Of a stretch of 64,000 nt of DNA, positions 48,943-58,768 are shown piece by piece. The first letter of the stretch is position 1. Every line of letters begins with the position of its first letter. The position numbers were made by a program, and so were the translations under genes. The notes under the pieces were generated by a model, which saw only the letters and a list, made by a program, of their open reading frames with translations, searched no databases and was not told where the DNA came from. This stretch comes from Flavobacterium sp. Root901 (lineage in GTDB: Bacteria > Bacteroidota > Bacteroidia > Flavobacteriales > Flavobacteriaceae): the NCBI RefSeq assembly GCF_001429765.1, contig NZ_LMJB01000007.1, forward strand, positions 184,780-248,779. Direction: 5' to 3'.

Positions 48943-49386
48943 ATGTATTTTAAATCAACCTTTTTTGAAGATTATCAGCTTGATGATAAAAGAGTTACAT
49001 TAGGCAGAACTATAACTGAAACCGATTTTGTAGTTCACGCCGGACACACCGGAGATTTTTTTCCGCATCACATGGATGAAGAATGGTGCAAAACTCAGCC
49101 ATTTGGACAGCGAATCGCGCATGGAACCATGGTTTTTGCCATTGGTATCGGACTAACTGCTTCTGAAATTAACCCCGAAGCTTTTTCAAGAGGATACGAC
49201 AAAATGCGTTTTGTAAAGCCGGTTCATATTGGCGATACGATTCACTCTGAAATCACTATTTCTGAAAAAGGAGACGCTAAAAATCCTGAAATGGGAACCG
49301 TAACAGAACACGTCGAAATCCTTAACCAAAGAGGTGAAGTGGTTTTGGTGTGTGATCATTTACTTCTGGTGAAGAAAAGAGGCTAA
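48943..49386 (+). CDS. MaoC-family hydratase/dehydratase
   Basis: 147-aa single hot-dog domain. The hydratase-2 signature is [13 protein letters not shown] with Asp38 and His43, followed by [12 protein letters not shown]. These residues form the catalytic pair in R-specific enoyl-CoA hydratases. The enzyme would add or remove water on a CoA thioester, which fits the two CoA-transferases upstream. No thiolase or acyl-CoA dehydrogenase accompanies it. Confidence 0.88.
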   Translation: MYFKSTFFEDYQLDDKRVTLGRTITETDFVVHAGHTGDFFPHHMDEEWCKTQPFGQRIAHGTMVFAIGIGLTASEINPEAFSRGYDKMRFVKPVHIGDTIHSEITISEKGDAKNPEMGTVTEHVEILNQRGEVVLVCDHLLLVKKRG

Positions 49387-49507
49387 AATACTAAGGGGCT
49401 AAGATGCTAAGAGTCTAAGGTTATAAGATAAAACTTTACATCACTGCGTCTTTGCGAGAGCTAAAAAAACTCTTAGAACCTTAGCCTCTTAGTCCCTCAG
49501 CACCTCA
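49386..49507. repeat. Family F palindromic spacer, copy F2
   Basis: CTAAGGGGCTAAGATGCTAA at the left faces CTTAGAACCTTAGCCTCTTA at the right around a loop that includes TCTTTGCGAGAG. Same word set as 41563-41731. Between the MaoC and FucP genes. Confidence 0.8.
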
Positions 49508-49539
49508 AAAAAAACTAACAAAAAAAAACTATCTGACAA

Positions 49540-50838
49540 ATGCAAATAACAAACCAAACAGGCGATCAGCACGAAGTGCCTTCAGAAGGCGGAAAAACCA
49601 ACTATCTTCTGTCATTTATTTTAATTACGAGCTTATTTTTCCTTTGGGGAATGGCGCACAATCTGGATTCTATTTTAATTCCGCATTTAAAAAAGGCTTG
49701 TGAATTAAACAACCGTCAGTCAACTTTAATTGATACCTCTGTATTTTTTGCTTATTTTATAATGGCGATTCCGGCGGGAATGCTGATTAAACGATTTGGT
49801 TATAAAAACAGTATCATTACGGGATTATTGGTTTTCGCCGCGGGAGCATTTTTGTTTGTACCTGCAGCAAATTCAAGAACTTATGAATTATTCTTATTCG
49901 CTTTGTTTGTAATTGGCTGTGGGTTAACAATTCTTGAAACGAGTGCAAATCCCTATGCTGCGATTTTAGGTCCTGCAGAATCTTCATCTAAAAGATTAAA
50001 TTTAGCAGCTTCATTTAATGGATTAGCAGCTATGGTGGCTCCAATTGTGGGGTCATTGTTTATTCTTTCGGGAACAAATCATACAAAGGAACAATTGGCC
50101 GCAATGCCGGAAACAGAAAAAGCATATTATTTATTAGGTGAAGCGGCAGCTGTAAAAATGCCTTATATTATTTTAGGAAGCGTGCTGGTTTTAGTTGCGA
50201 TTATTTTCTATTTCATGCATCTGCCTTCGATGAAACCACAGCATACAGAAGCTGAAATTAAACCCGGCTTTTTTTCTGTTTTAAAGTTTCGACATCTAAG
50301 CTGGGCAGTTGTGGCGCAGTTCTTTTATGTTGGTGCGCAAGTCTGTATTACTAGTTTCTTTATCAGAATTGCACAGCAAGGTGCGGGATTAGACGAAAAA
50401 ACAGCCGGATATTATTTAGGAATCTACGGTTTCCTTTTTATGGCCGGGCGTTTCATTGGAACTTTCTTCCTGAAGTTTGTAAAAGATTATGTACTACTGT
50501 CTATTTATTGCGGAGCTAGTATTATACTTTGTTTATTAGCTATTTACGGAACCGGAATTGTCGTAATTTATGCTCTTGGCGGTATTGGTTTCTTTATGTC
50601 AATCATGTTCCCGACTATTTTTTCTTTAGGATTAGTGGGATTAAAATCAAATACAGAAACAGGTTCCTCCTGGCTTGTCATGTCTATTGTGGGCGGCGCA
50701 ATTCTTCCGTATGCAATGGGAACGCTGATTGACATGAAACATGATGATATTCAGTCCGGATATATTATTCCGCTGATTTGCTTTATTATAATTCTGTCTT
50801 TTGGGATTTTTGGTCACAAAGTGAAGAGTTCATATTAA
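49540..50838 (+). CDS. fucP: FucP-type MFS sugar permease
   Basis: Inner-membrane major-facilitator protein, 432 aa and about 12 helices. Strong FucP features: FFLWGMAHNLDSILIPHLKK in helix 1, DTSVFFAYFIMAIPAGMLIKRFGYK, and the CGLTILETSANPYAAILGP stretch (E and N of the sugar pocket), plus GSSWLVMSIVGGAILPY late. It is predicted to import L-fucose or a related hexose with protons. It is the last gene of the plus-strand run and links that run to deoxysugar use. Confidence 0.88.
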   Translation: MQITNQTGDQHEVPSEGGKTNYLLSFILITSLFFLWGMAHNLDSILIPHLKKACELNNRQSTLIDTSVFFAYFIMAIPAGMLIKRFGYKNSIITGLLVFAAGAFLFVPAANSRTYELFLFALFVIGCGLTILETSANPYAAILGPAESSSKRLNLAASFNGLAAMVAPIVGSLFILSGTNHTKEQLAAMPETEKAYYLLGEAAAVKMPYIILGSVLVLVAIIFYFMHLPSMKPQHTEAEIKPGFFSVLKFRHLSWAVVAQFFYVGAQVCITSFFIRIAQQGAGLDEKTAGYYLGIYGFLFMAGRFIGTFFLKFVKDYVLLSIYCGASIILCLLAIYGTGIVVIYALGGIGFFMSIMFPTIFSLGLVGLKSNTETGSSWLVMSIVGGAILPYAMGTLIDMKHDDIQSGYIIPLICFIIILSFGIFGHKVKSSY

Positions 50839-50873
50839 CGGTTATTTCATAACTCAAACCATAATTTATAATT

Positions 50874-50903
50874 AAAAAACGCCTCATTTCTGAGGCGTTT
50901 TTT
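50874..50903. terminator. Bidirectional terminator (GCCTCA stem)
   Basis: AAAAAACGCCTCA-TTTC-TGAGGCGTTTTTT between convergent genes. The stem is the same as in the terminators at 51532 and 59864. Confidence 0.92.
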
Positions 50904-50916
50904 GTCATGTTTAAAA

Positions 50917-51396
50917 TTAATGGTGCTTAGAATGACCGTGGTTTTTATCTGAATCCGATTTAGGATTTTTTCCTTTATTTCCTTTATCATTGCCATAATG
51001 ATTTCCATTGTTGCCTTTTGGTTTTTCTCCTCTGTTTTTTTGAGGTTTTCCGTGATATCCTTTTGGGTAATCAGCTCTGTGTTTTTTGTGATAAGTGTAA
51101 GGCGCATCTCCTCTGTAATCAGTTAAAACTACTTTATAACCTGAATACAAATCGTATTGTCTGTATCTTGAAGGAAGTCTTTTTGCGCGAATCCATTTTC
51201 CGCTGTTATCATAAATAAACACACTCTGATTCACATCATAATATGCGTCGATGTCAGGTAAATAATAATATCTGCTGTCATCATATCCTACTGGTCCCCA
51301 GCTTGGAGGTGTTCCAATATTTACATTTACTGATACTTGCGCATGGGCAAAGAATACACTCATAAATAATACTGAGGCAAATACTAATTTTTTCAT
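50917..51396 (-). CDS. Small secreted protein with His/Lys/Asn-rich tail
   Basis: 159 aa. Residues 1-19 are a signal peptide. A short beta-rich domain follows (YYYLPDIDAYYDVNQSVFIYDNSGKW, then RLPSRYRQYDLYSGYKVVL). The last about 55 residues are low complexity, rich in Gly, Lys, Asn and His (GNNGNHYGNDKGNKGK), ending SKHH. Function unknown; envelope or metal-binding roles are possible. Confidence 0.78.
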   Translation of the reverse strand: MKKLVFASVLFMSVFFAHAQVSVNVNIGTPPSWGPVGYDDSRYYYLPDIDAYYDVNQSVFIYDNSGKWIRAKRLPSRYRQYDLYSGYKVVLTDYRGDAPYTYHKKHRADYPKGYHGKPQKNRGEKPKGNNGNHYGNDKGNKGKNPKSDSDKNHGHSKHH

Positions 51397-51699
51397 GATT
51401 TTAAGTTTTAATATTAATTATAGTAGATATTAATCTAAATTAATGCCAAATATTTCTTTTTACAGCATTGATTATACAGAACTGCCAAACCAATCGACGG
51501 GAAGTCCTTTTCAGACGATATAAATTTAAACAAAAAAACGCCTCATTGCTGAGGCGTTTTAGTCATGTTTTAAATTTAATTTACTGGCGGATACTAAATA
51601 TTTTTAACCAATCAAAAATATACTCTTTTTTTTATACTGCACTATCTTTTAGACCAATGTCATAATTTTAACGACCAACGTTAATTTTTTTTTATAATT
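51397..51699. other. 303-bp gap without a gene
   Basis: Contains the leader of the small secreted protein and the GCCTCA terminator at 51532-51560; the rest is AT-rich with no supported coding sequence. Confidence 0.6.
51532..51560 (-). terminator. Terminator of the RND efflux operon (GCCTCA stem)
   Basis: AAAAAAACGCCTCA-TTGC-TGAGGCGTTTT; the plus-strand A-run gives the U-tract for minus transcripts coming from the efflux operon. Confidence 0.88.
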
Positions 51700-53106
51700 T
51701 TATTTCCAGCCTCCGCCTAAAGCCCTGTATAGATTAACTACAGCCTGCAGTTTTTGCAGATTATCGTTAATTCCGCTTAATTGTGCAGCTAATAAGTTTT
51801 GTTCAGAAGTTAATACGTCTGTGTAATTAGTAGCTGAACTGTATTCCAGAAGCTGTTGTGTAAAGTCAACTGCTTTTTCGAGAGCTTCAATTTGTTTTGT
51901 TCTCGAGTCTTCTTTTTCAACTGCCATCTGATATGCATATAATGCATTTGAAACTTCCTGTCCGGCAGTTAAAAGGCTTTGTTGAAAATCATTGTAAGCC
52001 TGCAGCTGCTGTGACTGCGCTGTGGTTAATCTCAGTTTGTTTCTTCCCTGATTGAAAATGGGTTGTGTTAATCCTCCAATAATCGAATAAAAAATAGAAT
52101 TGCTAAAAAAGTCTTTTAATTCTAAATTCGAAAATCCGCCGCTTGCTGTGAGCGTTAAACTTGGATAGAAATACGTTTTGGCCAGGTTTGTAGATTCAAA
52201 AGCAACTCTGAAATTAAATTCCGCCTGACGAACATCCGGACGATTTTGCAATAATTGCGAAGGCATTCCAACTGCAATATTTTCCGGAATAATCTGTGTT
52301 CCTAATTCCCCTCTTTCAATTGGTCCGGGAGCTTGTCCTAATAAAATATTTAAAGCATTTTCGGTTTCGCGAATACTCTGTTTTAAATCCGGAATCAAAA
52401 CTTCTGCGGCATGTTGGTTTGCTTCACTTTGTACAACCGCTGCACCGGTTACGATCGCTCCTTCTTTTAAAGCTTTAATCGTTTCAACATTTTTAATTCG
52501 GCTTTCTAACGTTTCCTGTGTAATTTTCAATTGCTTATCATAGGCTAACAACAGAAAATAATTATTAGCAATATCTGAAATTAACTGCGTCTGAACAGCT
52601 TGTTTTGCAGCATCAGTTGCCAGATAAGATGCTAATGCTGCTCTTTTAGAACTGCTTAGTTTTCCCCAGATATCTGCTTCCCACGATGTACTTAAACCTA
52701 ATTTGTACGTCGTTGTTAAAGTATTGATATTTATCCCAGCCGGAAAATTAAGTCCGGCTTCTGATTGTTTTGTATGCGTTGCATTTGCATCCAGCTGTAA
52801 GGTTGGATAATAGGCTAATTTACTCTGAAGAAGTGAAGCACGAGCCTGCACAATATTTTCAATTGCATTTTTCAGGTTAAGATTCTGATCTAAACCTTTC
52901 TGGATTAATGCATTTAGTTTTTCATCTTTAAAAACACTCTGCCACGGCATATCAGCAATTGTAGTCGTATCGGCAGAAGCCTGATCGCGATACAATTGAT
53001 CTGTTTTTAAAGTTGTGGGACGTTCGTACTTTTTGGTAACGGAGCACGCACTTAAAAGCACTGCCGTCATTACCAGCAAAATATATTTATTTGAACTATT
53101 AGTCAT
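51700..53106 (-). CDS. RND efflux outer-membrane lipoprotein (NodT/OprM type)
   Basis: TolC-like outer-membrane channel, 468 aa. Lipoprotein signal VLLSAC with Cys21. The duplicated OEP helical domain is visible, with SWEADIWGKLSSSKRAALASY and LLQNRPDVRQAEFNFRVAFEST, the usual OprM-family stretches. Last gene of the three-gene efflux operon, 18 bp after the pump gene. Confidence 0.94.
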   Translation of the reverse strand: MTNSSNKYILLVMTAVLLSACSVTKKYERPTTLKTDQLYRDQASADTTTIADMPWQSVFKDEKLNALIQKGLDQNLNLKNAIENIVQARASLLQSKLAYYPTLQLDANATHTKQSEAGLNFPAGININTLTTTYKLGLSTSWEADIWGKLSSSKRAALASYLATDAAKQAVQTQLISDIANNYFLLLAYDKQLKITQETLESRIKNVETIKALKEGAIVTGAAVVQSEANQHAAEVLIPDLKQSIRETENALNILLGQAPGPIERGELGTQIIPENIAVGMPSQLLQNRPDVRQAEFNFRVAFESTNLAKTYFYPSLTLTASGGFSNLELKDFFSNSIFYSIIGGLTQPIFNQGRNKLRLTTAQSQQLQAYNDFQQSLLTAGQEVSNALYAYQMAVEKEDSRTKQIEALEKAVDFTQQLLEYSSATNYTDVLTSEQNLLAAQLSGINDNLQKLQAVVNLYRALGGGWK

Positions 53107-53124
53107 TTCTGTCTTAATTAAATT

Positions 53125-56100
53125 TTACTCTTTATGAGCTTCTATTAACTGAATTTCCTCATCATCGTCTTCATCATCATAACCGTCTTTTGCGGGACCG
53201 CTGACTCTTTCCTGTAAAGTCTGGAAAATGATAAATAAAACCGGAATTACAAATACTCCTAAAATGGTTCCTATTAACATTCCTCCAACAGCTCCGGTAC
53301 CAATTGATTTGTTTCCAACGGCTCCGGCTCCGGTAGCAAACATCAGCGGGACAAGTCCGAGAATAAAAGCAAACGAAGTCATTAAAATTGGTCTTAAACG
53401 GGCCACAGCTCCTTCAATTGCAGCTTGTACGATTGGCAGGCCTTTTCGTCTTCTGTCCAAAGCAAATTCGACAATCAAAATACCGTTCTTGGCAAGAAGT
53501 CCAATAAGCATGATTAAGGAAATCTGCAGGTAAATATTACTGTTCAGTTTGAAAATAATGGAGAACAGATACGCTCCTGCTAATCCAAACGGAATCGAGA
53601 ATAATACCGCAAACGGTAAAATATAACTTTCGTATTGTGCACTTAATAAGAAATAAACGAAAACCAAACACAAAATAAAGATGAAAATTGTTTCACTTCC
53701 TGATGCTAATTCCTCACGCGTTAATCCCGAAAATTCGTAACCGTAACCTGCCGGAAGATTTTCTGCCGCTACTTCCTGAATTGCTTTAATCGCATCTCCG
53801 GAACTATACCCCGGATTTGGCGCTCCTGTAATTGAAATAGACGTAAACAAGTTAAATCTTGAAATCGATTCCGGTCCAAAAACTCTCGTCATTTTTACAA
53901 ATTCGGTAATTGGTGCCATTGTTCCTGAACTATTACGAACAAAAATTTTATTTAATCCCTGTGTATTGGCTCTGAATTCCGGAGAAGCCTGAATCATAAC
54001 ACGGTATTGTTTTCCGAATTTATTGAAATTCGAAGCATATAATCCACCATAATAACCCTGCATAGTTGATAAAATCGAGTTTATCGAAACCCCGGCATCT
54101 TTGGCTTTTGCCAGATTAATATCCATCATATACTGAGGGAAACCCGGATTAAACGGAGTGGTCGCATATTGTATTTCCGGACGCTTAGATAATTTTTCGA
54201 GAAAATCAGTATTCACCTTAAAGAATTCTGCAGTTGTATGTCCGCCTTTATCCTGAAGCTGAAACTCAAATCCGCCGCTTTGTCCAAAACCCTGAATAGT
54301 TGGAGGCGAAATAAAGAAAATATTGGCTTCTCGAATTCCGCTCGTTTTAGCAAAAAGCTGCCCAATTACATCATTTACACTTAAATCACGCTTATCCCAA
54401 GTTTGTAATTTTACAATTACCATACTGTAAGCACTTCCTGCTCCTGCCGTAAAGTTTTGCCCTACGATACGAAGTGTATTTTTTACTCCCGGAATAGTTT
54501 TGGCAATACTATCTACTTTTTTGGCAATCACATCAGAACGTTCCATTGATGCAGATGGCGGTAAACTAATATTGGCAAAAACAGTTCCCTGATCTTCTGC
54601 AGGAACGAAAGCAGACGGCGTAGTTTTCATCATGTAAAATAAACCTAAACCGGCAATTATAATAGAAGCCAGCACAATCCATTTTTTAACCGAAAGGAAA
54701 CTTACCGAACGTTTGTATCGCTCTGTTACATTATCAAAAGCTACGTTGAAAGCGGTATAAAATCTCTTTAAATAAGTTTTATGCTCGTGATCGTCTGCGT
54801 GTGGTTTTAAAAGCAAAGCACATAAAGCGGGACTTAAAGTAAGGGCATTTACTGCCGAAAGAATAATTGCAACGGCCAGCGTGATACCAAACTGTTTGTA
54901 GAAAACACCTGTTGATCCATTGATAAAGGTTACCGGAATAAATACGGCCGCCATTACAAGCGTAATAGAAATGATCGCTCCGGAAATCTCACTCATCGCA
55001 TCTATAGTGGCTTTCTTTGCCGATTTATAACCGTGATCCAGTTTGGCATGCACCGCCTCAACGACCACAATCGCATCATCAACCACAATACCAATGGCGA
55101 GCACCATCGCAAAAAGCGTTAATAGGTTAATCGTAAATCCGAATAAACTCAGAAAGAAAAACGTTCCTACAATCGCAACCGGAACTGCAATTGCCGGAAT
55201 TAAAGTCGATCTAAAATCCTGAAGGAAAATAAATACCACAATGAAAACCAATATAAAAGCTTCGATCAAAGTATGAATTACTTTTTCAATAGAAGCATCC
55301 AGATTTTCATTGACATCAACTAAAATGGTATATTTTACACCTTTTGGAAAATTCTTTGCGGCGTCTTCAATAAGTTTTTTAGAATTGTTGATTACATCTC
55401 TGGCATTAGATCCCGGTGTCTGGCTGATCGCCATCGCTGCCGATTCTACACCGTTTGTTTTAATAGTCGAAGCATAACTTAAAGATCCTAACTCTACTTT
55501 GGCTACATCTTTTAGTCGAAGCATTTGCCCATTTCCAACTGATTTTATAACAATTTCTTCAAATTCCTTAGCACTGGTTAAACGGCCTTTGTATTTAATT
55601 ACATATTGAAAAGCCTGATTTCCGTTTTCACCAAATTTACCCGGGGCCGCTTCTATATTCTGTTCTGCCAAAGCAGCTGAAATATCACTCGGAATCAATT
55701 TGTACTGCTGCATTACGTCTGGTTTCAGCCAGATTCTCATAGAATAATCTTTGGCACCAAAAACTGTTACATCTCCTACTCCAACTACACGCTGAATCTG
55801 TGGTACAAGATTAATTTTAGCATAATTTTGAAGGAAAGTCTGATCGTAAGCTTTATCCTCGCTGTATAAAGAGAAAATCAATAAGTTACTACTTTGGCTT
55901 TTGGTTACCGTAACCCCGGCCTGAGTTACCTCTACCGGTAATAAACTTGTTGCTCTCGAAACCCTGTTCTGCACGTTTACCGCTGCTAAATCAGGATTGG
56001 TTCCTACTTTAAAGAAAATTTTGATTGATGCATTTCCGTCATTGGTTGCCGTAGAAGTCATGTACGTCATGTTTTCTACACCATTGATTTGTTCTTCAAG

Positions 56101-56292
56101 CGGAATTACAATACTTTTAAGTACCACATCTGCATTGGCACCCGTATAACTTGCCGAGACATTTACCGTTGGCGGTGCAATATCCGGATATTGAGAAATA
56201 GGTAACTCAATTAGGCCTAAAACACCTAAAATGACAATAATAACAGATATTACTGTCGAGAGTACAGGTCTTTGTATAAATTTCTTAAACAT
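53125..56292 (-). CDS. RND multidrug efflux pump, HAE1 (AcrB) type
   Basis: 1055-aa inner-membrane proton-driven pump. N-terminus MFKKFIQRPVLSTVISVIIV, porter region SQYPDIAPPTVNVSASYTGA, and proton-relay Asp405-Asp406 in GIVVDDAIVVVEA (AcrB Asp407/408). Twelve transmembrane segments. The C-terminal tail is very acidic (DGYDDEDDDEEIQ). It sits 7 bp after the adaptor gene. Confidence 0.96.
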   Translation of the reverse strand: MFKKFIQRPVLSTVISVIIVILGVLGLIELPISQYPDIAPPTVNVSASYTGANADVVLKSIVIPLEEQINGVENMTYMTSTATNDGNASIKIFFKVGTNPDLAAVNVQNRVSRATSLLPVEVTQAGVTVTKSQSSNLLIFSLYSEDKAYDQTFLQNYAKINLVPQIQRVVGVGDVTVFGAKDYSMRIWLKPDVMQQYKLIPSDISAALAEQNIEAAPGKFGENGNQAFQYVIKYKGRLTSAKEFEEIVIKSVGNGQMLRLKDVAKVELGSLSYASTIKTNGVESAAMAISQTPGSNARDVINNSKKLIEDAAKNFPKGVKYTILVDVNENLDASIEKVIHTLIEAFILVFIVVFIFLQDFRSTLIPAIAVPVAIVGTFFFLSLFGFTINLLTLFAMVLAIGIVVDDAIVVVEAVHAKLDHGYKSAKKATIDAMSEISGAIISITLVMAAVFIPVTFINGSTGVFYKQFGITLAVAIILSAVNALTLSPALCALLLKPHADDHEHKTYLKRFYTAFNVAFDNVTERYKRSVSFLSVKKWIVLASIIIAGLGLFYMMKTTPSAFVPAEDQGTVFANISLPPSASMERSDVIAKKVDSIAKTIPGVKNTLRIVGQNFTAGAGSAYSMVIVKLQTWDKRDLSVNDVIGQLFAKTSGIREANIFFISPPTIQGFGQSGGFEFQLQDKGGHTTAEFFKVNTDFLEKLSKRPEIQYATTPFNPGFPQYMMDINLAKAKDAGVSINSILSTMQGYYGGLYASNFNKFGKQYRVMIQASPEFRANTQGLNKIFVRNSSGTMAPITEFVKMTRVFGPESISRFNLFTSISITGAPNPGYSSGDAIKAIQEVAAENLPAGYGYEFSGLTREELASGSETIFIFILCLVFVYFLLSAQYESYILPFAVLFSIPFGLAGAYLFSIIFKLNSNIYLQISLIMLIGLLAKNGILIVEFALDRRRKGLPIVQAAIEGAVARLRPILMTSFAFILGLVPLMFATGAGAVGNKSIGTGAVGGMLIGTILGVFVIPVLFIIFQTLQERVSGPAKDGYDDEDDDEEIQLIEAHKE

Positions 56293-56299
56293 TATTTTT

Positions 56300-57460
56300 T
56301 TATTTTAAGTCAGCGTAAACCGTTTCTGGACTTTGATTTTGAGCTTTGATCTCGGTTCCTTCTTTTAAAGAAGCAACTCCTTCTAATACAATTTCGTCAC
56401 CAGCATTTAAGCCGCTTGTAACCACATAATAATTCTTCGCTGTATTTTCGAGTATCGTTATATTGGCATTTTTTGTTTTCCCGTCTTTTCCAACAACAAC
56501 TGCAAAAATTTTATCCTGAAGTTCGAATGTTGCACTTTGAGGAACTATTATTACATCTTTAACTTCATTTGGAATTCTAACTGTTGTGCTGCTTCCGCTT
56601 CTGATGATTCCTTGTGGATTTGGAAAACGCGCTCTGATATTTACTGTTCCCGTTTCGGTATTAATTAATCCGTTTACGGTTTCAATACGACCTTTTTCTC
56701 CATAAGTCGTACCATCAGAAAGCAATAAAGAAACTGCGGGCATACTTTTAATTTTCTGAGTTAATGATGCCCCTGTATTATTATCTTTTGTGAAGTTTAA
56801 AAGCGCTTTTTCGTTCATAGCAAAATAAGCGTACACATTTCCAATACTTGAAACGGTAGTTAAGGGTTCGGCTGTATTAGAACTTACCAAACTTCCTAAA
56901 CGAAACGGAATTGAACCTATCACTCCGCTAACCGGACTTGTAACCGTAGTATAGCCTAAATTAGTTTTAGCATTTACTAAAGCTGCATTTGCCTGAGCCA
57001 AAGCCGCAACAGCAGATTCATAAGTATACTGAGCAGATTCTAAATCGTATTTACTAATGATTCCTTTTTCAACAAGAGGTTTTACTTTATTTACGGCTAA
57101 TTTTGCGGCACTTAAATCTGCCTGCGCACTTTTAATACTTGCTGATGCTGTACGAACCTGCTGCTCATATTCCGGAGCACTGATCTTAAATAATGGCTGT
57201 CCGGCTTTTACAACTGCTCCTTCATCAACAAAAATCTTATCGATATAACCTTCAACTCTTGGTCGGATTTCTATATTTTGCTGTCCCTGAATACTCGCAG
57301 GATAATCGCTGTTTAATGTAGCAGATTGTGGCTGCAAAGTCAGCGTTTTATACTCTTTAACTTGCGGTGCACCTCCGGCCTGAGCCGATTTATCATTCTT
57401 ACCGCAAGATGCGATAATAACTGATGCTGCGAGAATGCTTAAAAATGATTGCTTATTCAT
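56300..57460 (-). CDS. RND efflux periplasmic adaptor (AcrA type), lipoprotein
   Basis: Membrane-fusion protein linking pump and channel. From the Met used here (57460) the protein begins MNKQSFLSILAASVIIASC with lipidated Cys19; an upstream in-frame Met at 57520 would add 20 residues that destroy this signal. Lipoyl/barrel-sandwich halves flank a helical hairpin (YIDKIFVDEGAVVKAGQPLF and LGYTTVTSPVSGVIGSIPFR). First gene of the operon, divergent from the LytS/LytTR pair. Confidence 0.93.
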   Translation of the reverse strand: MNKQSFLSILAASVIIASCGKNDKSAQAGGAPQVKEYKTLTLQPQSATLNSDYPASIQGQQNIEIRPRVEGYIDKIFVDEGAVVKAGQPLFKISAPEYEQQVRTASASIKSAQADLSAAKLAVNKVKPLVEKGIISKYDLESAQYTYESAVAALAQANAALVNAKTNLGYTTVTSPVSGVIGSIPFRLGSLVSSNTAEPLTTVSSIGNVYAYFAMNEKALLNFTKDNNTGASLTQKIKSMPAVSLLLSDGTTYGEKGRIETVNGLINTETGTVNIRARFPNPQGIIRSGSSTTVRIPNEVKDVIIVPQSATFELQDKIFAVVVGKDGKTKNANITILENTAKNYYVVTSGLNAGDEIVLEGVASLKEGTEIKAQNQSPETVYADLK

Positions 57461-57724
57461 TTGAAATAATATGTAATTATCGATTATATGCAGACAAAAG
57501 AAATAAAATATAACACGCAAAAATTTTCAAATAGACGAAGAGCAAAAGACAATCGATAAAGATGTCCTGAAACACGATGGATTTTTATTAAAATTAAACA
57601 AGTGTTTAATTATTTGCTCGTCGGCTCTAAAATGGTTTTTACGGACTGTAAATCTCTTTTTAGCGATTGCTTCAAAATTACATACAAATAAACTGTAATA
57701 TTGCCTCAATAAAATAAATTCGTA

Positions 57725-58768
57725 ATGGCTTCAAACGTATATAGACCCTTCTTTTTTACCGGACTTCATATTCTGGGATGGCTATTATTGGGGTTTATCA
57801 TGCTGTTTTACATACCTTTAACCTGGAATGTAATTCTTCCTTCTGTTTTCTGGCTTTGGCAGATCATTATATTGATTTTACTGATTGGCATTTTTTATAT
57901 CAATGCTAAAATCATAGTGCCCAAAACCATTATTAAAAACAACACCACGCCGTTTTTGGTTTGGGCATTTCTGTCAGTTTTTATCATGCAGCTGATCGCA
58001 TATTTTTATACTTCACAAACAGATCTTCACACTAAAGTCAGTTTGGTTTTAGGATTTAAAAAATACCGAAATCCTTATTTCGACAATTATGTTTTAATGC
58101 TTACATTATTGGTTTTAGGGATTAGCACCAGCTGGGCGATGCTGCAGCATTGGCAGAAAGCGGCCCAGCACAAACAAAAGCTGGAACAGGATAAAACTGT
58201 GGCAGAATTGGCAATGCTTAAGGCACAAATTAATCCGCATTTTTTCTTTAATTCCTTAAACAGCATTTATTCTTTAACTTATACTAATATCGAAGATTCA
58301 AGAAACGCACTTCATACTTTAAGCCGAATGATGCGTTACCTGCTCTACAGCACAGAAGAAAGAACAACACTGCTTAAGGAAGCAGATTTTATGCGGGATT
58401 TTATTGCCTTGATGAAACTTCGTGCCAATAAAAAATTAACCATTACAACAGAAATACCTGAAAAAATACACGATTATCCAATTGTTCCGATGTTATTACT
58501 ACCTTTAGTAGAAAATGCTTTTAAACATGGAATTCACGCTACTGATAAAAGTGAAATCTATATTTCGCTGAAACAAGATGGAAGCAATCTCGAATTTGAA
58601 GTAGAAAATACGTATTTCGAAAAAACATCAACTACAAACGAAGGCGGAATTGGCTTAACGAATACCAAACGCAGGCTGCATTTAATTTATCCGCACAAAC
58701 ACTCCTTAAAAGCGGGTGTTGCCGAGAATGGAAAGTACAATATAAAACTGCAAATAAATTTAGAATAA
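57725..58768 (+). CDS. LytS-type sensor histidine kinase
   Basis: 347-aa inner-membrane sensor with about four N-terminal helices (to about residue 145), a short coiled coil, and a His_kinase domain with phospho-acceptor His172 in AQINPHFFFNSLNSIYS. The ATPase N-box is LPLVENAFKHGI, and a glycine loop GGIGLTNTKRRL is near the end. The stop and the next start overlap (TAATG). The 5' end faces the efflux operon. Confidence 0.93.
   Translation: MASNVYRPFFFTGLHILGWLLLGFIMLFYIPLTWNVILPSVFWLWQIIILILLIGIFYINAKIIVPKTIIKNNTTPFLVWAFLSVFIMQLIAYFYTSQTDLHTKVSLVLGFKKYRNPYFDNYVLMLTLLVLGISTSWAMLQHWQKAAQHKQKLEQDKTVAELAMLKAQINPHFFFNSLNSIYSLTYTNIEDSRNALHTLSRMMRYLLYSTEERTTLLKEADFMRDFIALMKLRANKKLTITTEIPEKIHDYPIVPMLLLPLVENAFKHGIHATDKSEIYISLKQDGSNLEFEVENTYFEKTSTTNEGGIGLTNTKRRLHLIYPHKHSLKAGVAENGKYNIKLQINLE

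Noticed and set aside
57527..57709. 60-aa minus-strand reading frame between adaptor and kinase
   Set aside because: Lies in the divergent promoter region, has an odd composition and no family resemblance.
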